From Acidobacteriota bacterium (GTDB lineage: Bacteria > Acidobacteriota > Vicinamibacteria > Vicinamibacterales > JAKQTR01): a stretch of DNA of 64,000 nucleotides. Position 1 is the first letter of the stretch; the number at the start of each line of letters is the position of its first letter. This document shows positions 24,758 to 33,629 of the stretch, in pieces. The notes below the pieces were generated by a model. The model had not been told where the DNA came from and ran no database searches. It saw nothing but the letters and a program-made list of their open reading frames with translations. The position numbers and the translations under genes are program-made. Location: positions 186,001-250,000 of the forward strand of contig JAKQTR010000038.1 of NCBI GenBank assembly GCA_029562975.1. The letters run 5' to 3'.

Positions 24758-25906
24758 ATGCCCCCGAGGGTCTTCGTCAGCGGCACCTTCGACCTGCTGC
24801 ACAGCGGCCACGTGGCGTTCCTGACCGAGGCGGCGACGTACGGCGATCTCTACGTCTGCATCGGCAACGACGACTGCGTGTACGGCTTGAAGCACCGCTA
24901 CCCCGTCAACACGCAGGACGAGCGGAAGTATCTGATCGACTCGCTGCGTTGCGTCAAGGAGTGCCGGATCAGCCGGGGGAGCGGCCTGCTGGACTTCGTC
25001 GACGAGTTGCGGGACATCCAGCCCGACGTGTTCGTGGTCAACGAGGACGGCGCCCACGAGAGCAAGGCGGCGCTCTGCCGGGAGCTGGGCATTCAGTACG
25101 TGGTCCTCAGGCGCCTGCCCCACGGCGGCCTGCCCGCGCGCAGCACGACGGCTCTTCGGGCCGCATGCACGATCCCGTTCCGGATCGATCTTGCGGGCGG
25201 CTGGCTGGACCAGCCGTTCGTCTCCCGCTACCACCCCGGGGCCGTCCTGACGATCTCGATCGAGCCGACGCACGAGTTCGACACCCGGAGCGGCATGGCC
25301 TCCAGCACGCGCAACAAGGCCATCGAGCTGTGGCGCACCGCGCTGCCGCAGGGCAACCGCGAACAGGTCGCCAAGATCTTGTTCGCCTACGAAAACCCGC
25401 CCGGCACGGTCGAGGTCGCCGGGTCCCAGGACGCGATCGGCCTGGTCTACCCCGGGCTGAACCGCCTGGACTACGACGGCGCCTACTGGCCTTACGCGAT
25501 CCAGTCGGTCGGGGACGAAGCGGTGCTCGCCTGGCTCGAGCGGCGTCTCCTGCTCGTGCCGCTCGGCCCGAGGGCGCCCGCATTCAGCGTGCTGGCCGAC
25601 ACGCGGGTGACTGCGGACGGGGCCCGCGCGCTGGCGGCGGCCGCCGACGACTGCTGGCGAGCCGTGCTCGCGATGGACGCGGCCTCGTTCGGCCGGGCGT
25701 TCACGGCGTCGTTCGAGGCGCAGGTGGCGATGTTCCCGAACATGGTGAACGCGGCGGTCCGGGACCTCATCGGCGTCCACGGCGGCCGGGCCCTCGGCTG
25801 GAAGCTCAGCGGCGCCGGCGGGGGCGGGTACCTCATTCTGGCGACGGAGTCGTTCGTGCCGGGCGCGCTGCCGATCCGTATCCGGCGCCAGTACGCGGTG
25901 TTCTGA
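24758..25906 (+). CDS. bifunctional cytidylyltransferase-like / GHMP sugar kinase
   Basis: The 382-aa product is a two-domain fusion. Residues 1-130 are a nucleotidyltransferase of the HxGH class: VSGTFDLLHSGHVAF (His15, His18) and the Asp-rich IGNDDCVYG. Residues about 135-382 are a GHMP kinase: PFRIDLAGGWLDQP (sugar-binding motif 1), SGMASSTRNKA (phosphate-binding motif 2), and KLSGAGGGGYLIL (motif 3). The arrangement suggests anomeric phosphorylation of a sugar followed by transfer to a nucleotide, as FKP does for fucose with different domain families. Context (epimerase, mutarotase, fucosidase) points to a fucose- or galactose-like sugar, but substrate is inferred. It begins 4 nt after the epimerase stop. 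Confidence 0.78.
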   Translation: MPPRVFVSGTFDLLHSGHVAFLTEAATYGDLYVCIGNDDCVYGLKHRYPVNTQDERKYLIDSLRCVKECRISRGSGLLDFVDELRDIQPDVFVVNEDGAHESKAALCRELGIQYVVLRRLPHGGLPARSTTALRAACTIPFRIDLAGGWLDQPFVSRYHPGAVLTISIEPTHEFDTRSGMASSTRNKAIELWRTALPQGNREQVAKILFAYENPPGTVEVAGSQDAIGLVYPGLNRLDYDGAYWPYAIQSVGDEAVLAWLERRLLLVPLGPRAPAFSVLADTRVTADGARALAAAADDCWRAVLAMDAASFGRAFTASFEAQVAMFPNMVNAAVRDLIGVHGGRALGWKLSGAGGGGYLILATESFVPGALPIRIRRQYAVF

Positions 25907-25940
25907 TCGGCGCCAGGACGAGCCGAGAGGAGCGCGGCCG

Positions 25941-27248
25941 ATGCACACGCGGTATTGCCTCGCCTTGGATCTGCAGGACGACCCGGCGCTCATCGCGGAG
26001 TACGAGGCCCACCACCGCCGGGTGTGGCCCGAGGTGGTGGCCTCGATCCGGCGCGCCGGCGTGGTGTCGATGGCCATCTACCGGCGTGACACCCGTCTCG
26101 TCATGCTGATGGAGGTGGACGAGACGTTCAGCTTCGAGCGCAAGGCCGCCTTCGACGCGGCCGACCCGGCCGTCCAGGCTTGGGAGGCGCTGATGTGGAA
26201 GTACCAGCGGGCGCTTCCCGGGGCCCCGCCGGGCTCCAAGTGGCAGCTCCTCGACAAGATCTTCGATCTGCCGGCGCAGGCTCCCGAGCCGGCCCCCCAG
26301 CCCCGCCCCGGAGGAGGCAGCGCGATGTCCAGAACGATCGTCGTGGCGACAGAGAAACCGTTCGCGAAGGTGGCCGTGTCCGGCATCGCCGGCATCTTCC
26401 GCGATGCGGGCTACCAATGCCGGTGGCTGGAGCGCTACACGGACAAGGCCGACTACGTGCGGGCCGTCGCGGACGCCGATGGCCTGATCGTGCGCAGCGA
26501 CATCGTGGACGCCGAGGTGCTCGACGCTGCGCCGGCGCTGAAGATCGTGGTTCGGGCCGGCGCGGGGTACGACAACATCGATCTGAAGGCGGCGAGCGCC
26601 CGGGGCATCGTGGCCATGAACACGCCGGGCCAGAACTCGAACGCCGTCGCCGAGCTGGTCTTCGCCTTGATGCTCACGCTGGCCCGCCGCGGCTTCACCG
26701 GCAAGGACGGGACGGAACTGCGCGGCAAGACGATCGGCATCCACGCCTACGGCCACGTCGGCGCACGTGTCGCGGCGATTGCCAGGGGTTTCGGCATGGA
26801 GGCGTGCGCCTACGATCCCTACGTCCCGGCGGCGAGGATCGAAGCCGACGGCGTGACGCCGCTCTCGTCGGCCGACGAGCTCTACCGCCTCTCGGACTAC
26901 ATCTCCCTGCACCTGCCGAAGACGAAGGACACCGTGCAGTCGGTGGGCTACGCCCTGCTGTCGCAGGCCAAGCCGACGGCGACGCTGGTCAACACCGCCC
27001 GGGCCGAGGTCGTGGACGAAGCCGGCCTGATGCAGGTGATGTCCGAGCGCCAGGGCTTCCTGTACGGCGCCGACGTCGCGCCGGCGCGGGCGGCCGAGTT
27101 CACCGAGAAGTTCCCCGGCCGCTGCGTCTTCACGGCGAAGAAGATGGGAGCGCAGACGGCCGAAGCCAACATCAACGCCGGCCTGGCGGCCGCGCGGCAG
27201 ATCGTCGGCTTCTTCGAGCGCGGCGACGCGACGTTCCGCGTGAACTGA
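25941..27248 (+). CDS. L-rhamnose/fucose mutarotase fused in frame to a phosphoglycerate dehydrogenase-like 2-hydroxyacid dehydrogenase
   Basis: The 435-aa open frame joins two families. Residues 1-112 match the rhamnose mutarotase (DUF718) type, with YEAHHRRVWPEV carrying the Tyr21/His25 pair and a Trp-rich end (WEALMWKYQ). Residues 129-435 match D-3-phosphoglycerate dehydrogenase-like enzymes of the Bacteroidota-type: NAD-binding IGIHAYGHVGARVA, NTARAEVVDEAG with catalytic Arg, and KKMGAQTAEANINAG, where Lys replaces the usual catalytic His. No stop separates them, but ATG 26325 (residue 129) follows GGAGGAGG at 26310-26317, so the second half may also be made alone. The 16-residue Pro-rich linker fits an old intergenic segment. 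It lies 34 nt after the kinase. Confidence 0.8.
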   Translation: MHTRYCLALDLQDDPALIAEYEAHHRRVWPEVVASIRRAGVVSMAIYRRDTRLVMLMEVDETFSFERKAAFDAADPAVQAWEALMWKYQRALPGAPPGSKWQLLDKIFDLPAQAPEPAPQPRPGGGSAMSRTIVVATEKPFAKVAVSGIAGIFRDAGYQCRWLERYTDKADYVRAVADADGLIVRSDIVDAEVLDAAPALKIVVRAGAGYDNIDLKAASARGIVAMNTPGQNSNAVAELVFALMLTLARRGFTGKDGTELRGKTIGIHAYGHVGARVAAIARGFGMEACAYDPYVPAARIEADGVTPLSSADELYRLSDYISLHLPKTKDTVQSVGYALLSQAKPTATLVNTARAEVVDEAGLMQVMSERQGFLYGADVAPARAAEFTEKFPGRCVFTAKKMGAQTAEANINAGLAAARQIVGFFERGDATFRVN

Positions 27249-27258
27249 GCGCGCGGCG

Positions 27259-30123
27259 CTACTTCGGCGCTTCCGGGACGAGGGTGATCCGAACGTAGTT
27301 CCGCGTGTCGAGATACCGCCGCGCCGCGACCTGAATCGTCGTGGCCGTCACGCGGCGGAAGATCTCCGGCTGCTTGATGACGACGGCCGGGTCTTCGCCG
27401 TTGTCGCAGGCCTCTGCGATCTGCTCGACCATGTAGCGGTTCTCCTTCGAATCGGTCTCGTACTCCCGCAGCAGGGCCTCGCGCACGGTCCTGACGTAGT
27501 AGTCCGACAGGTCGCTGGTCTTCAGGCGGCCGATCTCGGCGAAGACCCGGGCCACGAGATCGTCGGCCCGGGCCGGCTCGCACGCGAAATCGACGGACAA
27601 GGCGTACTCCGGGTTCGGGATCTTCTGGCGGTCCGTCTCCACCTTCACTCCGTAGGTCCCGGACTGGTCTTCGCGGAGCACCGAGCCCAACTGTCCCTCC
27701 AGCACCAGCCCCAGCACCCGCAAGGCGACGCGCTCGGCCGGTTCGTACGGGAACGCCCCGGTGAACACCAGGCGGACGCGGCTCTTGGGCTCGAGGCCCT
27801 TCCGCACGACGCGCTGCACGACGCCCCGCGGGGGGCGGATGCCCGGGTCCTTCCACGTTTCCTTCCGACCCGAGGCGGGCAGCGACGCCAGGTAGCGCGC
27901 GACGAGCGGCTTCACGGCCTGGACGTCGAAGCTGCCCGAGAAGACGAAGGTGAAGCCCCCTGCGTCCGCGAACCGCTCCTTGAAGAACCGCATGGACCGC
28001 TCGAGGCCCATCTCTTCGATCACCGCCTCGGTCAGGGGCCGCCGTCGGAAGTGGTCCTGCGACAGCGCGGTTGCCGCCGCGTCCTCGAACAGCCGTTCCG
28101 GCGACTCGCGCCGGTTCGCCACGATCGTCCGCAACTGGCTCTTCAGCACCGCGAACGCCGTCGCGTCGGCCCTGGGCCTGGTGAAGTGGAGATGCACCAG
28201 CTGGAGGATCGTCTCCAGATCGCGCACGGAGCCCCCGCCCGCCAACCCCACGAACGAGTCGTCGACGAAGGGGACGACGGTCGCGACCTTCCCCGCCAGC
28301 ACCTTGTTGAGCGCCACGGCGTCGAAGTCCCCCACGCCGCCGGCCGACACGACCTGCGCCGAGGTCGCGGCCGCCACGTAGTCGGCGTCGGCGGCGAGCG
28401 ACGTGCCACCCGGGCTCGTGGCGCGGAAGACGACTTCGTCCTGCTTGAACGTGGTCGGATGCAGGATCACCCGGACGCCGTTCGAGAGCACCCACTCGGT
28501 GAAGCCGGCCTCAGGGACGACCCGTTCGCGCGCGATCGCGCCCGGCGCGGGCAGCGTCTCCATCAGCGCCTCGGCATGGCCCGCATCCACGTACGGCTCG
28601 ATGGCCTTCGCGGCGACCGTGGCGACGACGCGCGCGAGCTCGGCCTCGCCCGGCACGGCCTGCCCGGGCCGCGCCGGAGCCGACACGTAGATGACCCGGT
28701 TCCAGTCGCCGGTCCATTCCCGCGCCAGCGCGTTGACATCGTCCAGGGTGATGCCCGGCAGGAACCGGACGTGCGCGTCGTATTCCCAGGCGATGCCAGG
28801 CAGGGACTCGTCCAGCAGGAAGTTGCGGATGTACTCCTCCGCCAGCGGCTGGGACTCCTCCTTCTCCCGCTCCGACCTGGCCTGATCATAGGCGCGGAGC
28901 AGATCGCGCTTCTCACGCTCCAGCTCCGAGGGCGTGAAGCCGTGACGCGCCACGCGCTCCGCCTCCACGAGCAGGGCTTCGAGGGCGCGCGCGATCTTCT
29001 CCGGCGGCGTCACAGCCGCCAGCGTCGCGGCTTCCTTGGTGCGGACGAAGATGCCGCGGCTCACCTCCGCATCGACGAACGGCGCGTCTGCGCGGCGGCT
29101 GACCTCCCTCAGGCGCGCGTTCAGCATCCCGGTATACAGGTGATCGATGATGCGGCCCCGGTACGACAGCACGGTGCTCTGCTCCCGGATCGGGAGCTTG
29201 TTGAACACCGTCACCGAGGCCACTTGCGCCTCCGGATCGGTGACCACGGCGTACTTCGTCTCCGAGTGGTCGGGCACGGCGAACAGGGGCCGGGGCTTCG
29301 CCAGCAGCGGCATGGGAATCGCCGAAAAGCGCCGCTTGATCATCTGCTCGACCGCGGCCGGGTCGAAATCGCCCACCGCCACGACCGCCATCAGATCCGG
29401 GCGGTACCAGTCCGCGTAGAACCGCTTCAGCCGGTCGTGCCTGAAGGACTCCAGCGACGCCTTCGTGCCGATGGGGCTGCGCGACGCGTAGCGCGAGCCT
29501 TCGAGAATCACCGGAAACAGCGCTTCCTGGAGCCTCGCGCTCGCGCCCCGTCCCTGGCGCCACTCCTCGATGATGACCCCGCGCTCCTTCTCGACTTCCT
29601 TCGGGTCGAACGTCAGCCCGTGGGCCCAGTCTTCCATGATCAGGAAGGCCCGTTCGAGGGTCTCGGCCCGCTCCGTCGGCACCTTCAGCAGGAACGTGGT
29701 GTCGTCGTAGCTGGTGAACGCGTTCAGGCTCGGCCCGAACTGCATGCCGAGCGATTCCATGAACGCCGTGATCTCGCGCCCGGCGAAATGCCGCGTTCCG
29801 TTGAACGCCATGTGCTCGACGACGTGGGCGAGGCCGAGCTGGTCGTCCTCCTCGAGCACCGACCCGGCGTTGACGACAAGGCGCAGCTCCGCACGGTTGG
29901 CCGGCCGCCTGTTGCGGCGCACGTAGTAGCGCAGCCCGTTCGGAAGCCGACCGATCGTGATGGCCGGATCGACCGGCACCTTTTCGTCGGGAGGGGGCAG
30001 CGAGGCGACAACGGCGGCTCCCGTCGTCCGGCCGGGTGCGGGGGCCTGGGCCCGGACGTTCGCCGGCGGAACGAGCAGCGCGACCAGGCCGGCTGCCGCC
30101 AGGCCAAGGCGTATGATTCTCAT
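27259..30123 (-). CDS. secreted M16 zinc metallopeptidase (PqqL-like)
   Basis: The 954-aa protein has four M16-type half-domains in one chain, twice the size of the two-gene M16 pair further right. The signal peptide ends near residue 26 (ANVRAQA). Inverted zinc motif His-Val-Val-Glu-His is at residues 100-104 and the third ligand Glu near 180 (VEKERGVIIEEW). The C-terminal half lacks a zinc site, as usual. Such enzymes degrade peptides in the periplasm, and PqqL in E. coli degrades ferredoxin for iron; substrate here unknown. ATG 30123 has a -10-like hexamer 6 nt upstream and no ribosome site, so it may be leaderless. It converges on the dehydrogenase fusion with 10 nt between stops. Confidence 0.88.
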   Translation of the reverse strand: MRIIRLGLAAAGLVALLVPPANVRAQAPAPGRTTGAAVVASLPPPDEKVPVDPAITIGRLPNGLRYYVRRNRRPANRAELRLVVNAGSVLEEDDQLGLAHVVEHMAFNGTRHFAGREITAFMESLGMQFGPSLNAFTSYDDTTFLLKVPTERAETLERAFLIMEDWAHGLTFDPKEVEKERGVIIEEWRQGRGASARLQEALFPVILEGSRYASRSPIGTKASLESFRHDRLKRFYADWYRPDLMAVVAVGDFDPAAVEQMIKRRFSAIPMPLLAKPRPLFAVPDHSETKYAVVTDPEAQVASVTVFNKLPIREQSTVLSYRGRIIDHLYTGMLNARLREVSRRADAPFVDAEVSRGIFVRTKEAATLAAVTPPEKIARALEALLVEAERVARHGFTPSELEREKRDLLRAYDQARSEREKEESQPLAEEYIRNFLLDESLPGIAWEYDAHVRFLPGITLDDVNALAREWTGDWNRVIYVSAPARPGQAVPGEAELARVVATVAAKAIEPYVDAGHAEALMETLPAPGAIARERVVPEAGFTEWVLSNGVRVILHPTTFKQDEVVFRATSPGGTSLAADADYVAAATSAQVVSAGGVGDFDAVALNKVLAGKVATVVPFVDDSFVGLAGGGSVRDLETILQLVHLHFTRPRADATAFAVLKSQLRTIVANRRESPERLFEDAAATALSQDHFRRRPLTEAVIEEMGLERSMRFFKERFADAGGFTFVFSGSFDVQAVKPLVARYLASLPASGRKETWKDPGIRPPRGVVQRVVRKGLEPKSRVRLVFTGAFPYEPAERVALRVLGLVLEGQLGSVLREDQSGTYGVKVETDRQKIPNPEYALSVDFACEPARADDLVARVFAEIGRLKTSDLSDYYVRTVREALLREYETDSKENRYMVEQIAEACDNGEDPAVVIKQPEIFRRVTATTIQVAARRYLDTRNYVRITLVPEAPK

Positions 30124-30129
30124 TCGCTT

Positions 30130-30135
30130 ATCTTA
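30130..30135 (-). promoter_or_regulatory. -10 element, predicted leaderless start
   Basis: The minus strand reads TAAGAT, 6 nt in front of the ATG at 30123. Transcription would begin at the start codon. Confidence 0.4.
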
Positions 30136-30209
30136 GCTGACCCGGAGCCTCTCCCTGCGGACGGCCGGAACGCGCGCGGCGAGCGGGAGCCGGTCGGCGC
30201 GACGGGCCG

Positions 30210-30218
30210 TGCTACCAT
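30210..30218 (+). promoter_or_regulatory. extended -10 promoter element (predicted)
   Basis: TGCTACCAT (TG-C-TACCAT) lies about 32 nt upstream of the GH29 start at 30251. It shares the intergenic region with the divergent M16 promoter. Confidence 0.4.
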
Positions 30219-30250
30219 GCGCCTGCGCTCCCGGTCTCGGAGTCCGCTCG

Positions 30251-31753
30251 ATGAAGACGGTCACGGTCTCTCTGCTGATCGCCGCTGCCTCGGTTGCCGC
30301 GCTGGTGTCGACGGCGGGGCGCGCTCCCCGCGTCGCTGCCCGGTCCGGCCCCGCCGCGTCCCGGTACACGAGGTACGTCGCGATTCCGCCCGGCGCATCC
30401 CTCGACTCGGTGGTGGACAAAGCCTCGAAGGTGGTGCCGTCGGCCAACCAGCTGGCCTGGCAGCGGCGCGAGTTCATCGGGTTCGCCCACTTCGGCATGA
30501 ACACCTTCACCGACCGCGAGTGGGGCGACGGCAAGGAGTCGCCCGCGCTGTTCGATCCGTCGGATTTCGACGCGAGGCAGTGGGCGAGGATCTTCGCCGG
30601 CGCCGGGATGAGGATGCTGATCCTGACGGCCAAGCACCACGACGGCTTCTGCCTGTGGCCCACGGCCACGACCGCCCACAGCGTGAGGCACAGCCCCTGG
30701 AAGCAAGGCCGCGGCGACGTCGTCGCCGAAGTCGCGCGCGCGTGCCGGGAAGCCGGGCTGGCCTTCGGCATCTACGTGTCGCCCTGGGACCGCCACGAGC
30801 CGAGCTACGGCGACTCGCCGCGCTACGACGCGGTGTTCCGGGCCCAGCTCCGCGAGCTCCTGACCGGCTACGGCGAGATTGCCGAGGTATGGTTCGACGG
30901 CGCGAACGGAGAGGGGCCGAACGGGAAGCGGCAGGTCTACGACTGGCCTTCCTACTACCGCGTGGTCCGGGAGCTGCAGCCGCAGGCCGTCATCTTCGGC
31001 ATGGCTCCGGACGTTCGCTGGGTCGGGACCGAGTCCGGGTACGGCCGCGAAACCGAATGGAGCGTCATCCCGCTGCGGCTCGCCGACGCCGCCCGGATCC
31101 GACCTGACTCCCCGCACCCGCTGGACGACGCGTTCGCGCCGGGCGATTTGCGCGCGACGGATCTCGGCAGCCGGGAAGCCATCCGCTCGGCGACGGTGCT
31201 GGCCTGGTATCCGGCCGAGACCGACGTGTCCATCAGGCCAGGCTGGTTCTACCACGCCGCCGAGGACGCCCGCGTGAAGGCGCCTGAGACCCTCGTGGAC
31301 ATCTACCTGAGCTCGGTTGGCCGCAACGGCGTGCTGCTTCTGAACGTGCCGCCCGACCGCCGCGGGCGCATTGCGGATGCCGACGCCGGGAGCCTCGCGG
31401 GCTTGCGGCGCATCCTCGACCGCACGTTCGGACCGTCCGCGCCGCCGCGCGCGCCCGCGCCGGCGCGGCGCCTTGCCGGAGCGCTGGCGTCGTACGAGGT
31501 CGCCGCGCCGACGGCGGATTTCAACGTCGCTGTCCTCCAGGAGGACATCGAGCAGGGCCAGCGGGTCGAGGCCTTCCGGCTGGAGGCCTGCACCGAGGCT
31601 GCCTGTCGCGAGATCGCGAGGGCCACCACGATTGGCTACAAACGCATCCTGCGCTTCGCCCCGGCGCGGGCCGAGCGCGTGCGCCTGATCGTCGAGCAGG
31701 CGCGCGGCACGCCGGTGCTGGCCGGCTTCAGCCTCCACACGCTGGCGCCCTGA
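30251..31753 (+). CDS. secreted alpha-L-fucosidase, glycoside hydrolase family 29
   Basis: The 500-aa exo-acting hydrolase removes alpha-L-fucose (or L-galactose) from glycans. It has a signal peptide (MKTVTVSLLIAAASVAAL..., near residue 30) and a (beta/alpha)8 domain: FIGFAHFGMNTFTDREWG, LTAKHHDGFCLWP, IYVSPWDRHEPSYG and the nucleophile Asp in EVWFDGANGEG. The acid/base lies in a loop not conserved across the family and I cannot place it. A C-terminal beta-sandwich follows from about residue 400. It is the first of three same-strand genes (GH29, GH35, MFS) with 28- and 6-nt gaps, likely one operon for glycan breakdown and sugar uptake. Confidence 0.9.
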   Translation: MKTVTVSLLIAAASVAALVSTAGRAPRVAARSGPAASRYTRYVAIPPGASLDSVVDKASKVVPSANQLAWQRREFIGFAHFGMNTFTDREWGDGKESPALFDPSDFDARQWARIFAGAGMRMLILTAKHHDGFCLWPTATTAHSVRHSPWKQGRGDVVAEVARACREAGLAFGIYVSPWDRHEPSYGDSPRYDAVFRAQLRELLTGYGEIAEVWFDGANGEGPNGKRQVYDWPSYYRVVRELQPQAVIFGMAPDVRWVGTESGYGRETEWSVIPLRLADAARIRPDSPHPLDDAFAPGDLRATDLGSREAIRSATVLAWYPAETDVSIRPGWFYHAAEDARVKAPETLVDIYLSSVGRNGVLLLNVPPDRRGRIADADAGSLAGLRRILDRTFGPSAPPRAPAPARRLAGALASYEVAAPTADFNVAVLQEDIEQGQRVEAFRLEACTEAACREIARATTIGYKRILRFAPARAERVRLIVEQARGTPVLAGFSLHTLAP

Positions 31754-31781
31754 GTCTCCAACGCTCCCAGCGAGGCCTTCA

Positions 31782-33623
31782 ATGAGACGATCGACATCAG
31801 CCCTGCTCTTCCTGGTTCTCGCCGCCCTCGCCGGAACGGCCGTTCTGCCCGCCGCCGCTCCAGGCGCCGGCCAGGCGGGCCGTCACGCTTTCACGCTCGG
31901 GCCGCAGGACTTCCTGCTCGACGGGCGGCCCTTCCAGATCCGGGGGTGCGAAATCCACCCGGCGAGGGTGCCCGCGGAATACTGGGCGCACCGGATCCGG
32001 ATGGCGAAGGCCCTCGGCTGCAACACCATCTCGGTCTACCTCTTCTGGAACTACCACGAAACCAGGGAAGGCGCCTTCGACTTCAAGACGGGCAACCGGG
32101 ACATCACGCGCTTCATCGCGCTCGTGCAGGCCGAGGGCATGTGGGTCCTGTTGAGGCCAGGGCCCTACGTCTGTGCCGAGTGGGACTTCGGGGGCCTCCC
32201 GCCGTACCTGCTCCGCGATCCGGAGCTGAAGGTCCGCTGCCTTCACCCCACGTACATGAAGGCGGTGGAGCGTTTCATCGCGACCCTCGTCCCGCTGGTT
32301 CGCCCTCTCCTCGTCACGCGGGGCGGCCCGATTCTGATGGTCCAGGTGGAGAACGAGTACGGAAGTTACGGGAACGACCGGGCCTATATGGCCAGGCTGA
32401 AGGACCTCTTCGTCAGCGCCGGGATCGACGTGCCGCTCTACACCGCCGACGGTCCCACGCCGCACATGCTCGAGGCGGGGCACTTACCGGGCGCGGCCGT
32501 GGGCCTCGACTCGGGAACGACCGAGGACCACTGGACGCTGGCGCGCTCGATTGTGCCGGGCGTGCCGGTCTTCTCCGCCGAGACCTACCCCGGGTGGCTC
32601 ACGCACTGGGGCGAGGCCTGGGCGCGGCCCAGCCCGGACGCGCTCCTCAAGGAGGTCTCCTTCCTGCTCTCGAACCGGAAGTCCTTCAGCCTCTACGTGG
32701 CCCACGGCGGCACGAACTTCGGCTTCACGGCGGGGGCGAACTCGGGCGGCGCAGGCTACGAACCCGACCTGACCAGCTACGACTACGACGCGCCCATCGG
32801 CGAGCAGGGCCGGCCGGCTCCGAAGTACTACGCCCTGCGCGAGGCCATTGCGGCGTCGCTGCCGGCGGGCGAGAAGCTGCCGCCGGTTCCGGACCCCATC
32901 CCAGCCGTGGCGGTTCCGGAGTTCCCCATGCGCGCCTACGCCTCCATCTGGGGAAACCTGCCGGCGCCGCAGCGCTCGGTCCAGCCCCGCCCGTTCGAGG
33001 CGTACGGCCAGAACCAGGGCCTCGTCCTCTATCGCACCGCGCTCGTCGGGAGGAAGGCGGGCCGGCTGGTGATCACCGACCTTCACGACTACGCGACGGT
33101 CTTTCTGAACGGCGCGTTCGTCGGCACGCTGGATCGCAGGCTCGGCCAGAAGTCGATTGAGCTCCCGAACACGGATGCCGCGATGCCGGTGCTCGATATC
33201 CTTGTCGAAGGGATGGGCCACATCAACTTCGCGCAGGAGATGATCGACCGCAAGGGCATCACCGAGCGAGTGACCCTCGCCGGCATGACGCTCATGAACT
33301 GGGAGATCTTCCTCCTGCCCCTCGACGACGCCTGGGTGGAGGCTCTGCCGGAGGGGGCGGTGGATCGCGCCCGCCCAGGAACGTTCTACAGGGGCTCCTT
33401 CACCCTCGATCGGCCCGCCGACACCTACCTCGACATGACGGGTTATCGGAAGGGCGTGGTCTGGGTCAACGGGCACAACCTCGGTCGCTACTGGGATATC
33501 GGGCCCCAGCGACGGCTGTACTGCCCGGCGCCGTGGCTCAAGGCCGGCGCCAACGACGTGGTCGTGTTCGATCTCCTCGCCGCGTTACCGGCTCCCCTGC
33601 GCGGCATGCCGGAGCTGGAGTAG
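31782..33623 (+). CDS. secreted beta-galactosidase, glycoside hydrolase family 35
   Basis: The 613-aa retaining hydrolase removes terminal beta-galactose. The signal peptide (MRRSTSALLFLVLAALAGT...) is followed by the GH35 (beta/alpha)8 barrel: IRGCEIHPARVPAEYW, NTISVYLFWNYHE, RPGPYVCAEWDFGGLP. The acid/base Glu is in MVQVENEYGSYG and the nucleophile Glu in FSAETYPGWLTHWGE. Later beta-domains end with KGVVWVNGHNLGRYW, a family hallmark. It starts 28 nt after GH29 and ends 6 nt before the MFS gene. With fucosidase it could strip fucosylated galactosides such as xyloglucan side chains; the polymer is inferred. Confidence 0.92.
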   Translation: MRRSTSALLFLVLAALAGTAVLPAAAPGAGQAGRHAFTLGPQDFLLDGRPFQIRGCEIHPARVPAEYWAHRIRMAKALGCNTISVYLFWNYHETREGAFDFKTGNRDITRFIALVQAEGMWVLLRPGPYVCAEWDFGGLPPYLLRDPELKVRCLHPTYMKAVERFIATLVPLVRPLLVTRGGPILMVQVENEYGSYGNDRAYMARLKDLFVSAGIDVPLYTADGPTPHMLEAGHLPGAAVGLDSGTTEDHWTLARSIVPGVPVFSAETYPGWLTHWGEAWARPSPDALLKEVSFLLSNRKSFSLYVAHGGTNFGFTAGANSGGAGYEPDLTSYDYDAPIGEQGRPAPKYYALREAIAASLPAGEKLPPVPDPIPAVAVPEFPMRAYASIWGNLPAPQRSVQPRPFEAYGQNQGLVLYRTALVGRKAGRLVITDLHDYATVFLNGAFVGTLDRRLGQKSIELPNTDAAMPVLDILVEGMGHINFAQEMIDRKGITERVTLAGMTLMNWEIFLLPLDDAWVEALPEGAVDRARPGTFYRGSFTLDRPADTYLDMTGYRKGVVWVNGHNLGRYWDIGPQRRLYCPAPWLKAGANDVVVFDLLAALPAPLRGMPELE

Positions 33624-33629
33624 GCGGGC

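Noticed and set aside
26325-27248. Annotating the dehydrogenase as a fully separate gene
   Set aside because: No stop lies between it and the mutarotase, so the frame is continuous; the internal start is recorded under the fused gene.
28051-31107. 1018-aa plus-strand frame antisense to M16 and running into GH29
   Set aside because: It crosses a divergent gene boundary, which no real gene does, and has no recognisable domain.
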